A stretch of 64,000 nucleotides of DNA from Solwaraspora sp. WMMA2065 (GTDB lineage Bacteria; Actinomycetota; Actinomycetes; Mycobacteriales; Micromonosporaceae): positions 4,402,001 through 4,466,000 of the forward strand of contig NZ_CP128361.1 of NCBI RefSeq assembly GCF_030345075.1. The letters are read 5' to 3'. Shown one piece after another: positions 35,266 to 44,103 of the stretch. Positions within the stretch are counted from its first letter, which is position 1. Each line of letters starts with the position of its first letter. A program made the translations under genes and the position numbers. The notes beneath the pieces are model-generated. The model saw only the letters and a program-made list of their open reading frames with translations. It was not told where the DNA came from and made no database searches.

Positions 35266-36845
35266 TCCGGGTCGACGGGCTGTGCGCCGACGCCGGTGGA
35301 CAGCGGCTGCTGCGCGACGTGTCGTTCACCGTGGCGGCCGGCGACATCCTCGCCGTCGTCGGCCCGTCCGGCAGCGGCAAGACCACGCTCGGGCGGGCGC
35401 TGCTCGGCGAAGCCGGACCCGGCGTCCGGCTTACCGGCGACGTCGAGATCCATGGTCGCCCGGTCAGCCCAGAGACACCGCCGGCCGGCGGCACCGTCGG
35501 CTACATTCCGCAGCAGCCGGCGGCGGCGCTGACCCCGGTACGCCGGATCGGCCCGGTGCTGCGCGAGATCGCCCGCCGGCACACCCCGACGCCGTCGCGT
35601 CGGACACGGAGCGCCGCCACCCGGCAGGCGGTCCGGGCGGTACTGGCCCGGGTCGGCCTGCCGGACGACCGCGACCTGCTGCGGCGCTACCCGCACCAAC
35701 TCTCCGGCGGCCAGCAGCAGCGGCTCGTCATCGCGCACGCCCTGCTGGCCGGTGCCCGCGTCCTGGTCGCCGACGAACCGACCACCGGGCAGGACAGCCT
35801 CAACCGCCGCGACGTCGCCGCCGAACTACGCCGTCTCGCCGGCTCCGGCGTCGCGGTCGTCCTGCTCACCCACGACCTGCACCTGGTACGGGCGGTCGCC
35901 GATGGCGTCCTCATGCTCGACCGGGGCGCCGTCGTCGCCTCCGGTCCACCGGACGCGGTCCTTCCTGACACCCCAGCTCGGCCAGCGCGGACCCCCGCCG
36001 CTGACCCGCCGGGCGGTGCCGGTCAGCTGCTGCGGGTCGCCGGGCTCACCGCAGCGCACCACGGCAGCACCGTCCTGCACGACATCGACATGGTCATCGG
36101 CCCCGGACAGCGCCTCGCCCTGGTCGGCCGCTCCGGCAGCGGCAAGACCACCGTCGCCCGCTGCCTGGCCGGCCTGCACTCACCGAGCGGCGGCAGTATC
36201 GAACTCGACGGCCGCCGGCTCGCCGGCTCGATCGACCGCCGGCAGCGGGGCGACCTCACCACCGTGCAGTACGTCTTCCAGGATCCGCGGGCCAGTTTCC
36301 AGCCGTCCGCCGCCCTGCTCGACCAGGTCGCCCGCCCCGCCGTACGGCTGCACCGCCAACCGACCGTCGAGGCGCTGCGGACCGCCCACGACCTGCTGCG
36401 TCAGGTCGGGATCGACGATGCTCTCGCCGCCCGCCGCCCCGACCGGCTCTCCGGCGGTGAGCTGCAACGCGCCGCTCTGGCCCGCGCCCTGGTGGCCCGA
36501 CCCCGGCTGCTGGTCTGCGACGAGATCACGTCCGGTCTCGACCGCGTCAACCAGGACCGGATCCTCGACCTGCTCGACGAAGTGTGCCGCACCCACCGGC
36601 TCGCGCTGCTGGTCATCACGCACGACCCGGACGTGGTCGACCGGCTCGCCGACCACGTCACCGTGCTCGACCACGGCCGGGTCGTGGAACACGGTCCCGC
36701 CGCCACCGTGCTGCGCGCCGGCCGGCAGCCGCTGACCCGCGCCCTGCTCGACCCTGACCTGCCGCGACCGCGCGACCCCGACCTGCCGCGACATCTGTCG
36801 CGACCCGCAACCACGTCCAGCACCGGAGAGATGAGCACCACGTGA
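35262..36845 (+). CDS. Fused double ABC ATPase (DppD-DppF type)
   Basis: GTG at 35262, 527 residues holding two complete nucleotide-binding domains. The first has GPSGSGKTT, LSGGQQQR and 'VLVADEPTTGQD'; the second has GRSGSGKTT, LSGGELQR and 'LLVCDEITSGLD'. Peptide/nickel importers usually have two separate ATPases; here both are on one chain. The C-terminal ~30 residues repeat RDPDLPR. It powers the two permeases encoded upstream. Confidence 0.92.
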   Translation: MIRVDGLCADAGGQRLLRDVSFTVAAGDILAVVGPSGSGKTTLGRALLGEAGPGVRLTGDVEIHGRPVSPETPPAGGTVGYIPQQPAAALTPVRRIGPVLREIARRHTPTPSRRTRSAATRQAVRAVLARVGLPDDRDLLRRYPHQLSGGQQQRLVIAHALLAGARVLVADEPTTGQDSLNRRDVAAELRRLAGSGVAVVLLTHDLHLVRAVADGVLMLDRGAVVASGPPDAVLPDTPARPARTPAADPPGGAGQLLRVAGLTAAHHGSTVLHDIDMVIGPGQRLALVGRSGSGKTTVARCLAGLHSPSGGSIELDGRRLAGSIDRRQRGDLTTVQYVFQDPRASFQPSAALLDQVARPAVRLHRQPTVEALRTAHDLLRQVGIDDALAARRPDRLSGGELQRAALARALVARPRLLVCDEITSGLDRVNQDRILDLLDEVCRTHRLALLVITHDPDVVDRLADHVTVLDHGRVVEHGPAATVLRAGRQPLTRALLDPDLPRPRDPDLPRHLSRPATTSSTGEMSTT

Positions 36846-37453
36846 ACGACCAGAACATCGGTCCGTACGACATCCGTACCGCCACGCCGCAGCACCTCGA
36901 CGGTGCCCGCAGCGTCATGCTCGACACCTTCTACCAGGTGTTCGGCTACGGCTATCAGCCGCGGTGGCACGCCGACGTCATCGACCTCGCCGGCACCTAC
37001 CTACGGCCTGAGCGGCATGCGCTATTCGTCGCGGTCAAGGGCGACGAGGTGGTCGCCACCACCGCCGTCCGCGCCGCCGCGCCGAACAGCCCGCCGCATC
37101 CCCGCTGGCTGGTCGACCGCTACCCGGCGGCGAGCACCGCCCAGCTGTTCCGGGTCTACGTACGCCCGGAACACCGCCGCAACGGGCTGGCCCGCGCACT
37201 GGTCCGACGGGCCGTCGCGTTCGCCGCCGGGCACCCCGGCTACCGGGCGGTCTACCTGCACACCGACACCGGGGTCCCCGGGGCGGAGGCGTTCTGGCGG
37301 AGCGTGGCCGAGGTGGTGCACGACCCCCGCGACGGCAGCCCGCACGCCTCCCGGGTGGTGCACTTCGAGATACCGATATCCGTCAATACCCGGCGCGTCC
37401 CGGTGGCAGCGGGTTCGGCAGGTCGGAGCCGATGGTCGCGGTCACCGTGCTAG
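36842..37453 (+). CDS. GNAT-family N-acetyltransferase
   Basis: 203 residues from GTG at 36842 (GTGA overlap), last gene of the operon. The acetyl-CoA site is 'LFRVYVRPEHRRNGLARALV' (R-x2-G-x-A form), preceded by 'RHALFVAVKGDEVVATTAVR'. It may acetylate an intermediate or the final product, or protect the producer. The last ~25 residues (after 'HFEIPI') are not family-like and run into a region of pseudogenes, so the native C-terminus may have been lost at a rearrangement. Confidence 0.75.
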   Translation: MNDQNIGPYDIRTATPQHLDGARSVMLDTFYQVFGYGYQPRWHADVIDLAGTYLRPERHALFVAVKGDEVVATTAVRAAAPNSPPHPRWLVDRYPAASTAQLFRVYVRPEHRRNGLARALVRRAVAFAAGHPGYRAVYLHTDTGVPGAEAFWRSVAEVVHDPRDGSPHASRVVHFEIPISVNTRRVPVAAGSAGRSRWSRSPC

Positions 37454-37479
37454 GAGAGAGCCCGTCTGCAAAGGTCACC

Positions 37480-37846
37480 GTGCTCGGGGCTGCGGCCCGG
37501 CCAGGGATTCCGGGTAGGTGAGCACCTTGGTGTAGTTCGCGAACCCGGCGAGAACCGGAATCTCCTGGACGATCACGTTGTCCCGGAACGAGTAGCCGAC
37601 CACCATGCCCGAGGACCGGTTCTCCTGTGCTGCGGGCGAGTGCGTCGGGCAGGGTCTTCGAGGCGGCGCCGGTGAGCAGCTGTTGCTTGGCCGAGGCGTA
37701 CGGCGCGCTCAGCAACTCGATCTCGATGTTCGGGTTCTGCGCGGTGAACTCGTCGATGATCCGGTCGAACTTTGCCGACTGGTCCGACGCACCGTCGTCC
37801 ACACCACACGCCGCGACGAACGCGACTGTCGTCGCGGTCACCGCCC
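37480..37846 (-). pseudogene. Remnant of a sugar-type solute-binding lipoprotein
   Basis: The minus strand encodes the end of a signal peptide and lipobox ('VAFVAACGVDDGASDQSAKF'), then 'FTAQNPNIEIELLSAPYAS', a typical start of a family 1 sugar-binding protein. After about 70 residues similarity is lost and the frame changes; a second protein-like stretch ('GYSFRDNVIVQEIPVLAGF') continues in another frame. The gene has lost its start, most of its middle and its end. Confidence 0.65.
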
Positions 37847-37847
37847 C

Positions 37848-38359
37848 GCACCGACCGCGCCGTCGACCAGCGGCTCAGCCTGCAGGAGAAGGAGAAGATC
37901 GCGGCACTGGCCGCGGCGTTGGTTGAGGACAGCTCGACCATCATGATCAGCAGCGGGACGACGACCCTGGCGGTCGCCCGCAACCTGGGCCGGCACCGCG
38001 ACCTCACCGTGGCGACGACCAATCTGCTGGTGCCCGGGGCGCTGCCACCCACCGCCATCGGCGACATCGGCGTCGGTGCGGTCGATGCGGAGGCCGGTCG
38101 CACGACCAGCAACCTCACCGAAGCCGCGATGACGCAGGAGATGATCTCGCGCGCCGGCCGGGTGGCCATCCTCGCCGACTCCTCGAAGTTCGGCCGCCGA
38201 CTCTTCGCCCAGGTCTCCGAGCTAAGCAGCGCGGACTACCTGATCACCGACACCCTGCCGCCCGCCGAATTACGGGAGGCGCTGGCCGCGAGCGATGTGA
38301 AGGTCGTCACCCCGCCGGCCCCACCACGACAGAGAGGGGCCCGCAACGCGGTCTGCTAG
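37848..38359 (+). pseudogene. Truncated DeoR-family regulator (sensor domain only)
   Basis: From about 37848 the frame encodes 'RLSLQEKEKIAALAAALVED', then 'TIMISSGTTTLAVARNLG' and 'RVAILADSSKFGRRLFAQV', the DeoR C-terminal sugar-phosphate sensor. The N-terminal helix-turn-helix is missing, and about 20-30 residues are missing in the middle. It abuts the remnant lipoprotein head to head; together they look like a deleted sugar-uptake cassette. Confidence 0.7.
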
Positions 38360-38465
38360 ACAGGATCTCCACTCACCACCAGGGGTGCCCTACTGGAGCT
38401 CGGCCTGGCCGTCGAACCGCCGCCCCAGTTGCGTCGTCACCCCGCCGTTGCGGAAGAATTACCCC

Positions 38466-39272
38466 ATGACCGAGGATTGGGAGCTCCCTTCAGGCTCCAA
38501 GCTAGACACCGCTGTTCCGCACTCGGCGCGGATATGGAACTACTGGCTCGGCGGCAAGGATCACTTCGCGGTAGACCGGGCCGCCGGCGATGAGGTCATC
38601 GCCCACATCCCGGACATCCCCATCGGAGCCAAGTCCGAGCGCGCGTTCCTCCAGCGGGTGGTCAGGTTCCTCGTCGGGGACGCCGGCATCCGCCAGTTCC
38701 TCGACGTCGGCACCGGGCTGCCCACAGCGGACAACACCCACGAGGTCGCGCAGTCCCTGGACCCGCGCTGCCGGGTGGTCTACATCGACAACGACCCGCT
38801 CGTCATGGCACACGCGCGTGCGCTGCTGGCCAGCACGCCGGAAGGCAGTTGCGACTACGTCGAAGCCGATCTGCGGCAGCCGGACGCGATCCTCGCGTCC
38901 GCGCGGCGGACGCTCGACTTCTCGCAGCCGATCGGGCTCATGCTCCTCGGCGTCGTCAACCACATCATGGACGACGATGTGGCGTACGGCTCCGTCGCAC
39001 AACTGGTGCAGGCGATGCCCGCCGGCAGCTACCTGGTGCTCACCCACTCCACGGCGGAGATCCACGGCGAGCCGATGCTGCGCGTGATGCGGGAAACCAC
39101 CGAACGCGGCGGCACGCCGATCCGCGCCAGGACCAAAATCGAGCTCGAACGCTTCTTCGGCGGGTTGGACCTGCTGGAACCCGGCGTCGTCACGTGCTCA
39201 CGCTGGCGCCCCGACCCGGAGTCCGACGAGCCCGAGGTCTACCTTTTCGGCGGTGTCGGCCGCATCGGCTGA
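38466..39272 (+). CDS. SAM-dependent methyltransferase (PF04672/DUF574)
   Basis: 268 residues from the ATG at 38466, which has GGAAGAA upstream. 'PHSARIWNYWLGGKDHFAVD' is the strongly conserved N-terminus of this actinobacterial family. 'FLDVGTGLPTADNTHEVAQS' is the SAM-binding loop, and 'VVYIDNDPLVMAHARALL' follows. Members are numerous in actinomycetes; the substrate is generally unknown. It stands alone among pseudogenes and looks intact. Confidence 0.9.
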   Translation: MTEDWELPSGSKLDTAVPHSARIWNYWLGGKDHFAVDRAAGDEVIAHIPDIPIGAKSERAFLQRVVRFLVGDAGIRQFLDVGTGLPTADNTHEVAQSLDPRCRVVYIDNDPLVMAHARALLASTPEGSCDYVEADLRQPDAILASARRTLDFSQPIGLMLLGVVNHIMDDDVAYGSVAQLVQAMPAGSYLVLTHSTAEIHGEPMLRVMRETTERGGTPIRARTKIELERFFGGLDLLEPGVVTCSRWRPDPESDEPEVYLFGGVGRIG

Positions 39273-39329
39273 GCCACCACAGCTCATCTTGTCGTCTGGC
39301 GGTCAACAGTTCGTGGCGGCAGGTCGGCG

Positions 39330-39690
39330 TTAGCGGCCGGGTGGTTGGCCGTGGAGGCGGGCGAAGGCGCGGTTGAAGGCGAACTCGGAGGTACAGCCCA
39401 TCCGGTGGACGATGGTGTCGCGTAGCGCGCGGGCGACCACGTTGAGGTGCCAGCGGGTGAGGTAGGTCAGTGGTGGTTCGCCGACGTGGCGGGCGAAGCG
39501 CCGCACAAGGGTGGCACGGGGGACGTTGACCGTCACGGCGAGGGTGTCCAGGGGGCCAGTCGTGACCGGGTCGCTCGTGCAGGACGGCCAGAACCTGCGC
39601 GGTGAGCGGGTCACGTAGGCAGCGTCCCGGCAGTGGTGGATCCCGTCGGCACCCGGGGCGATCGCGGGTCTGGTGCTCTTCACGGTGCTC
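39330..39690 (-). pseudogene. Frameshifted AraC-family regulator, C-terminal part
   Basis: The minus strand encodes 'PLDTLAVTVNVPRATLVRRF', 'GEPPLTYLTRWHLNVVARAL' and 'CTSEFAFNRAFARLHGQPPG', the paired helix-turn-helix of AraC/XylS regulators. About eight residues are missing between the two helix-turn-helices. The part before it ('DPLTAQVLAVLHERPGHDW') is in a different frame. No N-terminal cupin is visible. Confidence 0.7.
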
Positions 39691-39772
39691 GAGCTTCTGC
39701 GCCACTCGACTCGGCGAAGGGTCACGGGACGACCGTCATGAGCGCCTGCACCCCCGCGTCCACAACAACGTC

Positions 39773-40191
39773 GTGGTGACCGTGCCCCGCCTCGATCCGG
39801 TCATCCACGCACCCCACCGCCTGCACATCTGTTCTCTGCTGACCCCTCGAACGAGGCCGAGTTCCAGGTGCTGCGAGAGGCACTCGGGATCAGCGACTCG
39901 GCACTGTCCAAGCACATCAAACAGTTGGAGGATGCAGGCTACCTCAGGCTGCGCAGGGCTACGCTCAACGGTCGCCGACGGACGTGGGCGCAGCTTACGC
40001 CTACCGGACGGCGGGCCTTCGCCGCACATGTCGAAGCGCTGATGGAGATCGCATCGCTCGCGCGCACCTCCCAGCATCTCCCCCCGCCCGGTCTCCGACC
40101 ACACCAGCGCCCCGACGAGCCCAACCTGCGGCTCAGGACGACCGACGTGTCGACGACGCGCGCAGAGGAGTACGGACATCCATGCACATGA
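39773..40191 (+). pseudogene. Frameshifted winged-helix (MarR-like) regulator
   Basis: The N-terminal piece 'VPRLDPVIHAPHRLHICSLL' is in one frame; near 39845 it must shift to give 'EAEFQVLREALGISDSALSK' and 'HIKQLEDAGYLRLRRATLNG'. This is a common small winged-helix regulator (PF13601-like). A single-base indel explains the break. The second half ends in unrelated residues. A sequencing error is possible, but three neighbouring genes are broken too. Confidence 0.6.
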
Positions 40192-40203
40192 CCTCTGGAA
40201 CTG

Positions 40204-40550
40204 ACGGCTAGTGACAACGCGATTGCGTAGTCAGCCGGCGAGCCGTTGACCAGGTGTTTCGGGGCCAGCTCGGTCTCTACGGGGGCGTGACAAGCGGGTG
40301 AGGCCGCAGCCTACCCGCCGGCGTCATCCCTCGCCCCGCGTCGGCAGTCTGACCGGCGGTCGGCCGTGAGCTGATCGACGTGGGGCCAGGCCAGGCGGGA
40401 TCGCTGTTCGCAGTACCGGCCCGCCCGACAAGATCACAGTTTGGTCGTGAACCTCGGGGCAGGGTCGGTTCGTCATGTTGATGAAGCCTGCTGGCGGGCA
40501 CGGACGATGCGGGCCGATCAAGGTTCGGCGACGGAAGCAGAGATGACGAC
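40204..40550. other. Intergenic stretch, no gene seen
   Basis: 347 bp between the broken regulator and the large discoidin protein gene. I see no protein-like frame, RNA gene or clear terminator. It must contain the promoter of the following gene. Confidence 0.4.
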
Positions 40551-43500
40551 ATGCAGATGGACCGAACACAGGCATCGGGTTCGGCGGCGCTCCGCTGGCT
40601 CCGCGACACGGTCGCCATCGTCGGCGATGCCGAGGGTGGGACGATCGCGGAACTGGCCCGGTCGATCCCTCCGGTCGCCGGCGTTGTAACGGTCGTTGGA
40701 CAGCTCAGCGGACCGGCGGACTGGCGAGCGGTTGCCGAGTCGCTCCCGATCGCGGTTCCCCCTCGCACCTCGGCGATGCTGGCTGTCGCCGGCGCCGGCT
40801 CAGCCGCAGTCGGCGTGGCGGGCCCGGCCCCGGCGGCGGTGGTCGCCGAGCAGCTCGGGTCCGAGGTGCTGGCCCCGGCCGGTAGGCTGCTCCTGGTTCC
40901 CGGTGCTGCACTGTTCGCCGTCGAAGGGTTCCGACGGTTCCGCCCGGGGGCAGCGCCGGTTCCCGCCGGGCGGCGGCACCCGGCGCCCGCCTGGGAGGCC
41001 GCCATAGATTCTCTCTCGGCGGGCGGCAGCCACGGTCTGACCCGGGTCGCGATCCCGGCCGGCCTGTGGGTCTATCCGCAGCGACCGGATACGACCGCAC
41101 CGGGACCGGACGATCTGGCCTACGCCATCCCGGTCGATGTGGAGCGGCCGGTCCTGCTGGTCGGGCGCCCCGGTCACCCGACACCTGATGTGGACGAGGT
41201 GGCGGCAGTGGTCGACGCCCTCCCGGTCGAGCTCCGTACCCGCCTGATCGTCGTGCCCTACGGCCCCGGAGCGATGGTCTGCCGAGAGCTGACCCGGACA
41301 CTGTGTGACCGCTGGCGCGGCACCGTCACGATGGCTACCGGTCTGCCGACGCTGGACACGGCTGGCCGGACGGTGGCGATCGCTGTCGACGCCGAACCGG
41401 CACGCTGCTGGCCGCAACCCGTCCGCCAGATTGTCTTCCCGCCGTCCGGGGTGCCTCGGGTGATAGGGCCGGTCGAGGCGCTCGCCAGCCTGGCCTCTGC
41501 TGGATCCGCTCCGGCCGAGACCACCATCTACCGGTGGAACGAGCGATGGGTGGTCGAGGCCGTACAGTGCGGGTTGTGGGTCCGCCCGCCGTTCGCCGGC
41601 CGACACGGTCCGGTGGTGCGTGACCGGCCGTGGAATCCGGGCAGACTGGAAGTCTTCGTCGGAGTGCCCGGCAACCCGCCAGGTGACGACGTCCGGTCGG
41701 TGATACACGAACTGTTGGCCCGGCTGCCTGCCGCGGCTCGTCGGCGGGTCGTCATCTCCCCGGTGGAGGTGGCGAGAGACCTGGGGCTGGGCCTCGCACC
41801 GAGTAACGACGCGCCCGACATCGTGCTCGTCAACGACGGAACTGAACCGCCCGAGTGGTGGCGGGCCGATCCGCGGCTGTTCTCCGTACTGGTTGGCTCC
41901 GCTGCCGGTGACCAGGTGGTGACCCAGGCCGGTGAGGTAGGACCGGGCGAGCTCGGCGAGATCGTCGCGACGCACGATGGATGGGCCGGGCGGCCGATCC
42001 TGTTGCTGTCGGCTGATCCGGTGCCACGCGAGTTCTGCCAACGGCTGTCCGACCAGCTCCAGGCAGCGGTGGTCAACGGCGGCCCGCCCAACGGTGACTG
42101 GTCAGCAGTCCTGCCCCGGCGGATCGGGCGGGACGAGCCGAGATCGGTTCAGCTCACCGGCGCGTTTCCGTTCCCGGACGACGACCTGACGGCACTGGTC
42201 GAGGTGCCGCTGGGAGAATCGGCTCGGGCGGGCCGACCGGCGGACTTCGGTATCCGGTCGACGCTGGACCTACGAGTCAAGCGGGATGCTGCCGGCGAGG
42301 TGCATCACCGGGACGCAATGCCGCCGACCACCACGCCCATGCCCGACCCGGTACTCGTGGTCGGTCGGGGCCCGGACGCCGACCGACCGTTCCGATTGTT
42401 CGACATCCCGGCCGGAGTGTGGTTCGTAGCCACCGCGGTCGCGACGCAACGGCCGGGATGGGCGCACAGTGGCGTCCGGATCAGGCTGGACGTCGAGCAG
42501 ATCGACCAGGTGAACCTTCAGTTGCTCGCCAACTACCTCGGTGCCGAGGTCATGGTGCCTGCTGACCGGCTCCACGACCATTCAGGCGGAGACACCGCAG
42601 GCCTGTGGCATACGCGATCCCGCTCGCCAGCGGCGCACCGCAGTGATCCGGCGCGGGCGTACGCCGACCTACCTCAGGCCGAGCATCCGGACGTCACGGC
42701 CGGCATCCGGTACGCAGTCGCCCTGCGCGGCCTACCAGATCGTGCGGTGCCTGCGGATCCGCCGGTCGCGCGCGCCCTGCTCGAACGGCCGGCACCGGTC
42801 TCTCGGCCCGCCGCGGGCGGCGAACAGGCATGGGCCCCTGTCGAGGCGCCGGGCGACCGAGCCGGTCCGGCATCCGGCGGTCCGCTCGTCAACCGTATCC
42901 ACCAGCGAGCAGATGACGCCGGTCTTGCCGACTCTGAGGCTGACGACGTCACCGAGCAGTCGGCTCATCCGACAGCTGAGGTGATCCCCGCCGGGGTGGC
43001 CCCGGCGGAAGTCGAGGCTGGGGAACCAGACGAAGTCGAGTCCGGGCCGGCGGCGGCTATCACCGAGTGTGACGCCGGGAAGCCCGAGGCGCTGGTGACC
43101 CCGGGCCCGGCGCGGCAGAAGCCGGTCACCGACCGGCCCCCGGCCTTGATCCCTGTGCCAGTGCCGGCGCTGTCCGCTCCCACGGTACCGCTCCGGGTTT
43201 CGGCACCCGCCGAGCAGCCGGCCACACTGCACACCCGGCGGAATGTGCGGGCTGGTCTCGTGGCGGCGGCATTCGTCGCGATCGTGGCGCTAGCCAGCGG
43301 TGCTGTGACGCAGATCCTGGACGCCGACGACGCGGTGGCCGAGCCACCCCCGTCGAATCTGCAGGTGACGACCGCACTGGCACCGACACTGGCGGCCACG
43401 CCCGGGGCCGACAGCGTCGAATCGGCTACCCCGCCGATCACCCCGGTCGGGTCGACCCCGGCCGTCGCGTCGTCGACGGTTGCAGTCAGCCGGACAGAAC

Positions 43501-44003
43501 CGGCACCGGGTCCGACGACCGCCGGCCCGCCGGCTCCGGTCCGGACGACCGCCCCGGCACCGGCCCCGGTCCGGACGACCGCCCCGGCCACGCCGGTCAG
43601 CGGGCGGACGAACTCGGGCGGTCGCAATCTGGCCCTCGACGCCTCGGCAACCGCATCCAGCATCGAGGGCACGAACTGGGCGGCGAAGCTCGCCGTCGAC
43701 GGCGACGGGAGCACCCGGTGGAGCAGCGCGTGGCAGGACCCGCAGTGGATCAAAGTTGATCTCGGTGAGAACTGGGTCGTTACCGAGGTACGCCTGTCCT
43801 GGGAGTCCGCTCACGCGTCGGCCTACCGTGTGGAGTTGTCCCGCGACGGGGTGAACTGGACGACGGTGTTCAGCACCAGCAACGGGACGGGCGGCAGCCT
43901 GGTCGTCGATGTGCCGTCGCTCGTTGCCCGCTATGTGCGCATGTACGGCACCTCCAGGTCGGGCACCTACGGGTACTCGTTGTACGAATTGGAGGTACGT
44001 TGA
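40551..44003 (+). CDS. Large membrane protein with external F5/8-type C (discoidin) domain
   Basis: 1150 residues. There is no signal peptide. Residues 1-~750 look cytoplasmic and contain at least three related blocks: 'RVAIPAGLWVYPQRP', 'VEAVQCGLWVRPPF' and 'LFDIPAGVWFVATAV', the first two followed by a similar alpha/beta stretch. About 750-895 is disordered. One helix at about 900-920 ('AGLVAAAFVAIVALASGAVT') crosses the membrane. A Pro/Thr linker leads to a discoidin domain at about 1024-1150 ('NLALDASATASSIEGTNWAA', 'WSSAWQDPQWIKVDLG'). The discoidin domain should bind sugar or lipid outside the cell. I know no characterised protein with this layout. Confidence 0.7.
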   Translation: MQMDRTQASGSAALRWLRDTVAIVGDAEGGTIAELARSIPPVAGVVTVVGQLSGPADWRAVAESLPIAVPPRTSAMLAVAGAGSAAVGVAGPAPAAVVAEQLGSEVLAPAGRLLLVPGAALFAVEGFRRFRPGAAPVPAGRRHPAPAWEAAIDSLSAGGSHGLTRVAIPAGLWVYPQRPDTTAPGPDDLAYAIPVDVERPVLLVGRPGHPTPDVDEVAAVVDALPVELRTRLIVVPYGPGAMVCRELTRTLCDRWRGTVTMATGLPTLDTAGRTVAIAVDAEPARCWPQPVRQIVFPPSGVPRVIGPVEALASLASAGSAPAETTIYRWNERWVVEAVQCGLWVRPPFAGRHGPVVRDRPWNPGRLEVFVGVPGNPPGDDVRSVIHELLARLPAAARRRVVISPVEVARDLGLGLAPSNDAPDIVLVNDGTEPPEWWRADPRLFSVLVGSAAGDQVVTQAGEVGPGELGEIVATHDGWAGRPILLLSADPVPREFCQRLSDQLQAAVVNGGPPNGDWSAVLPRRIGRDEPRSVQLTGAFPFPDDDLTALVEVPLGESARAGRPADFGIRSTLDLRVKRDAAGEVHHRDAMPPTTTPMPDPVLVVGRGPDADRPFRLFDIPAGVWFVATAVATQRPGWAHSGVRIRLDVEQIDQVNLQLLANYLGAEVMVPADRLHDHSGGDTAGLWHTRSRSPAAHRSDPARAYADLPQAEHPDVTAGIRYAVALRGLPDRAVPADPPVARALLERPAPVSRPAAGGEQAWAPVEAPGDRAGPASGGPLVNRIHQRADDAGLADSEADDVTEQSAHPTAEVIPAGVAPAEVEAGEPDEVESGPAAAITECDAGKPEALVTPGPARQKPVTDRPPALIPVPVPALSAPTVPLRVSAPAEQPATLHTRRNVRAGLVAAAFVAIVALASGAVTQILDADDAVAEPPPSNLQVTTALAPTLAATPGADSVESATPPITPVGSTPAVASSTVAVSRTEPAPGPTTAGPPAPVRTTAPAPAPVRTTAPATPVSGRTNSGGRNLALDASATASSIEGTNWAAKLAVDGDGSTRWSSAWQDPQWIKVDLGENWVVTEVRLSWESAHASAYRVELSRDGVNWTTVFSTSNGTGGSLVVDVPSLVARYVRMYGTSRSGTYGYSLYELEVR

Positions 44004-44103
44004 CGCCGTGGGCTTCATGCTTCTTCTGTTCGGAATAGGCCAATTTGTTTGGGGCTTGTAGAGAGATCTGTGTAACGGATTGAGATGAATATCCGTTATG
44101 GCC

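Noticed and set aside
25571-37453. NRPS or PKS cluster
   Set aside because: No adenylation, condensation, carrier or ketosynthase domain is present; amide formation would rely on the ATP-grasp enzyme.
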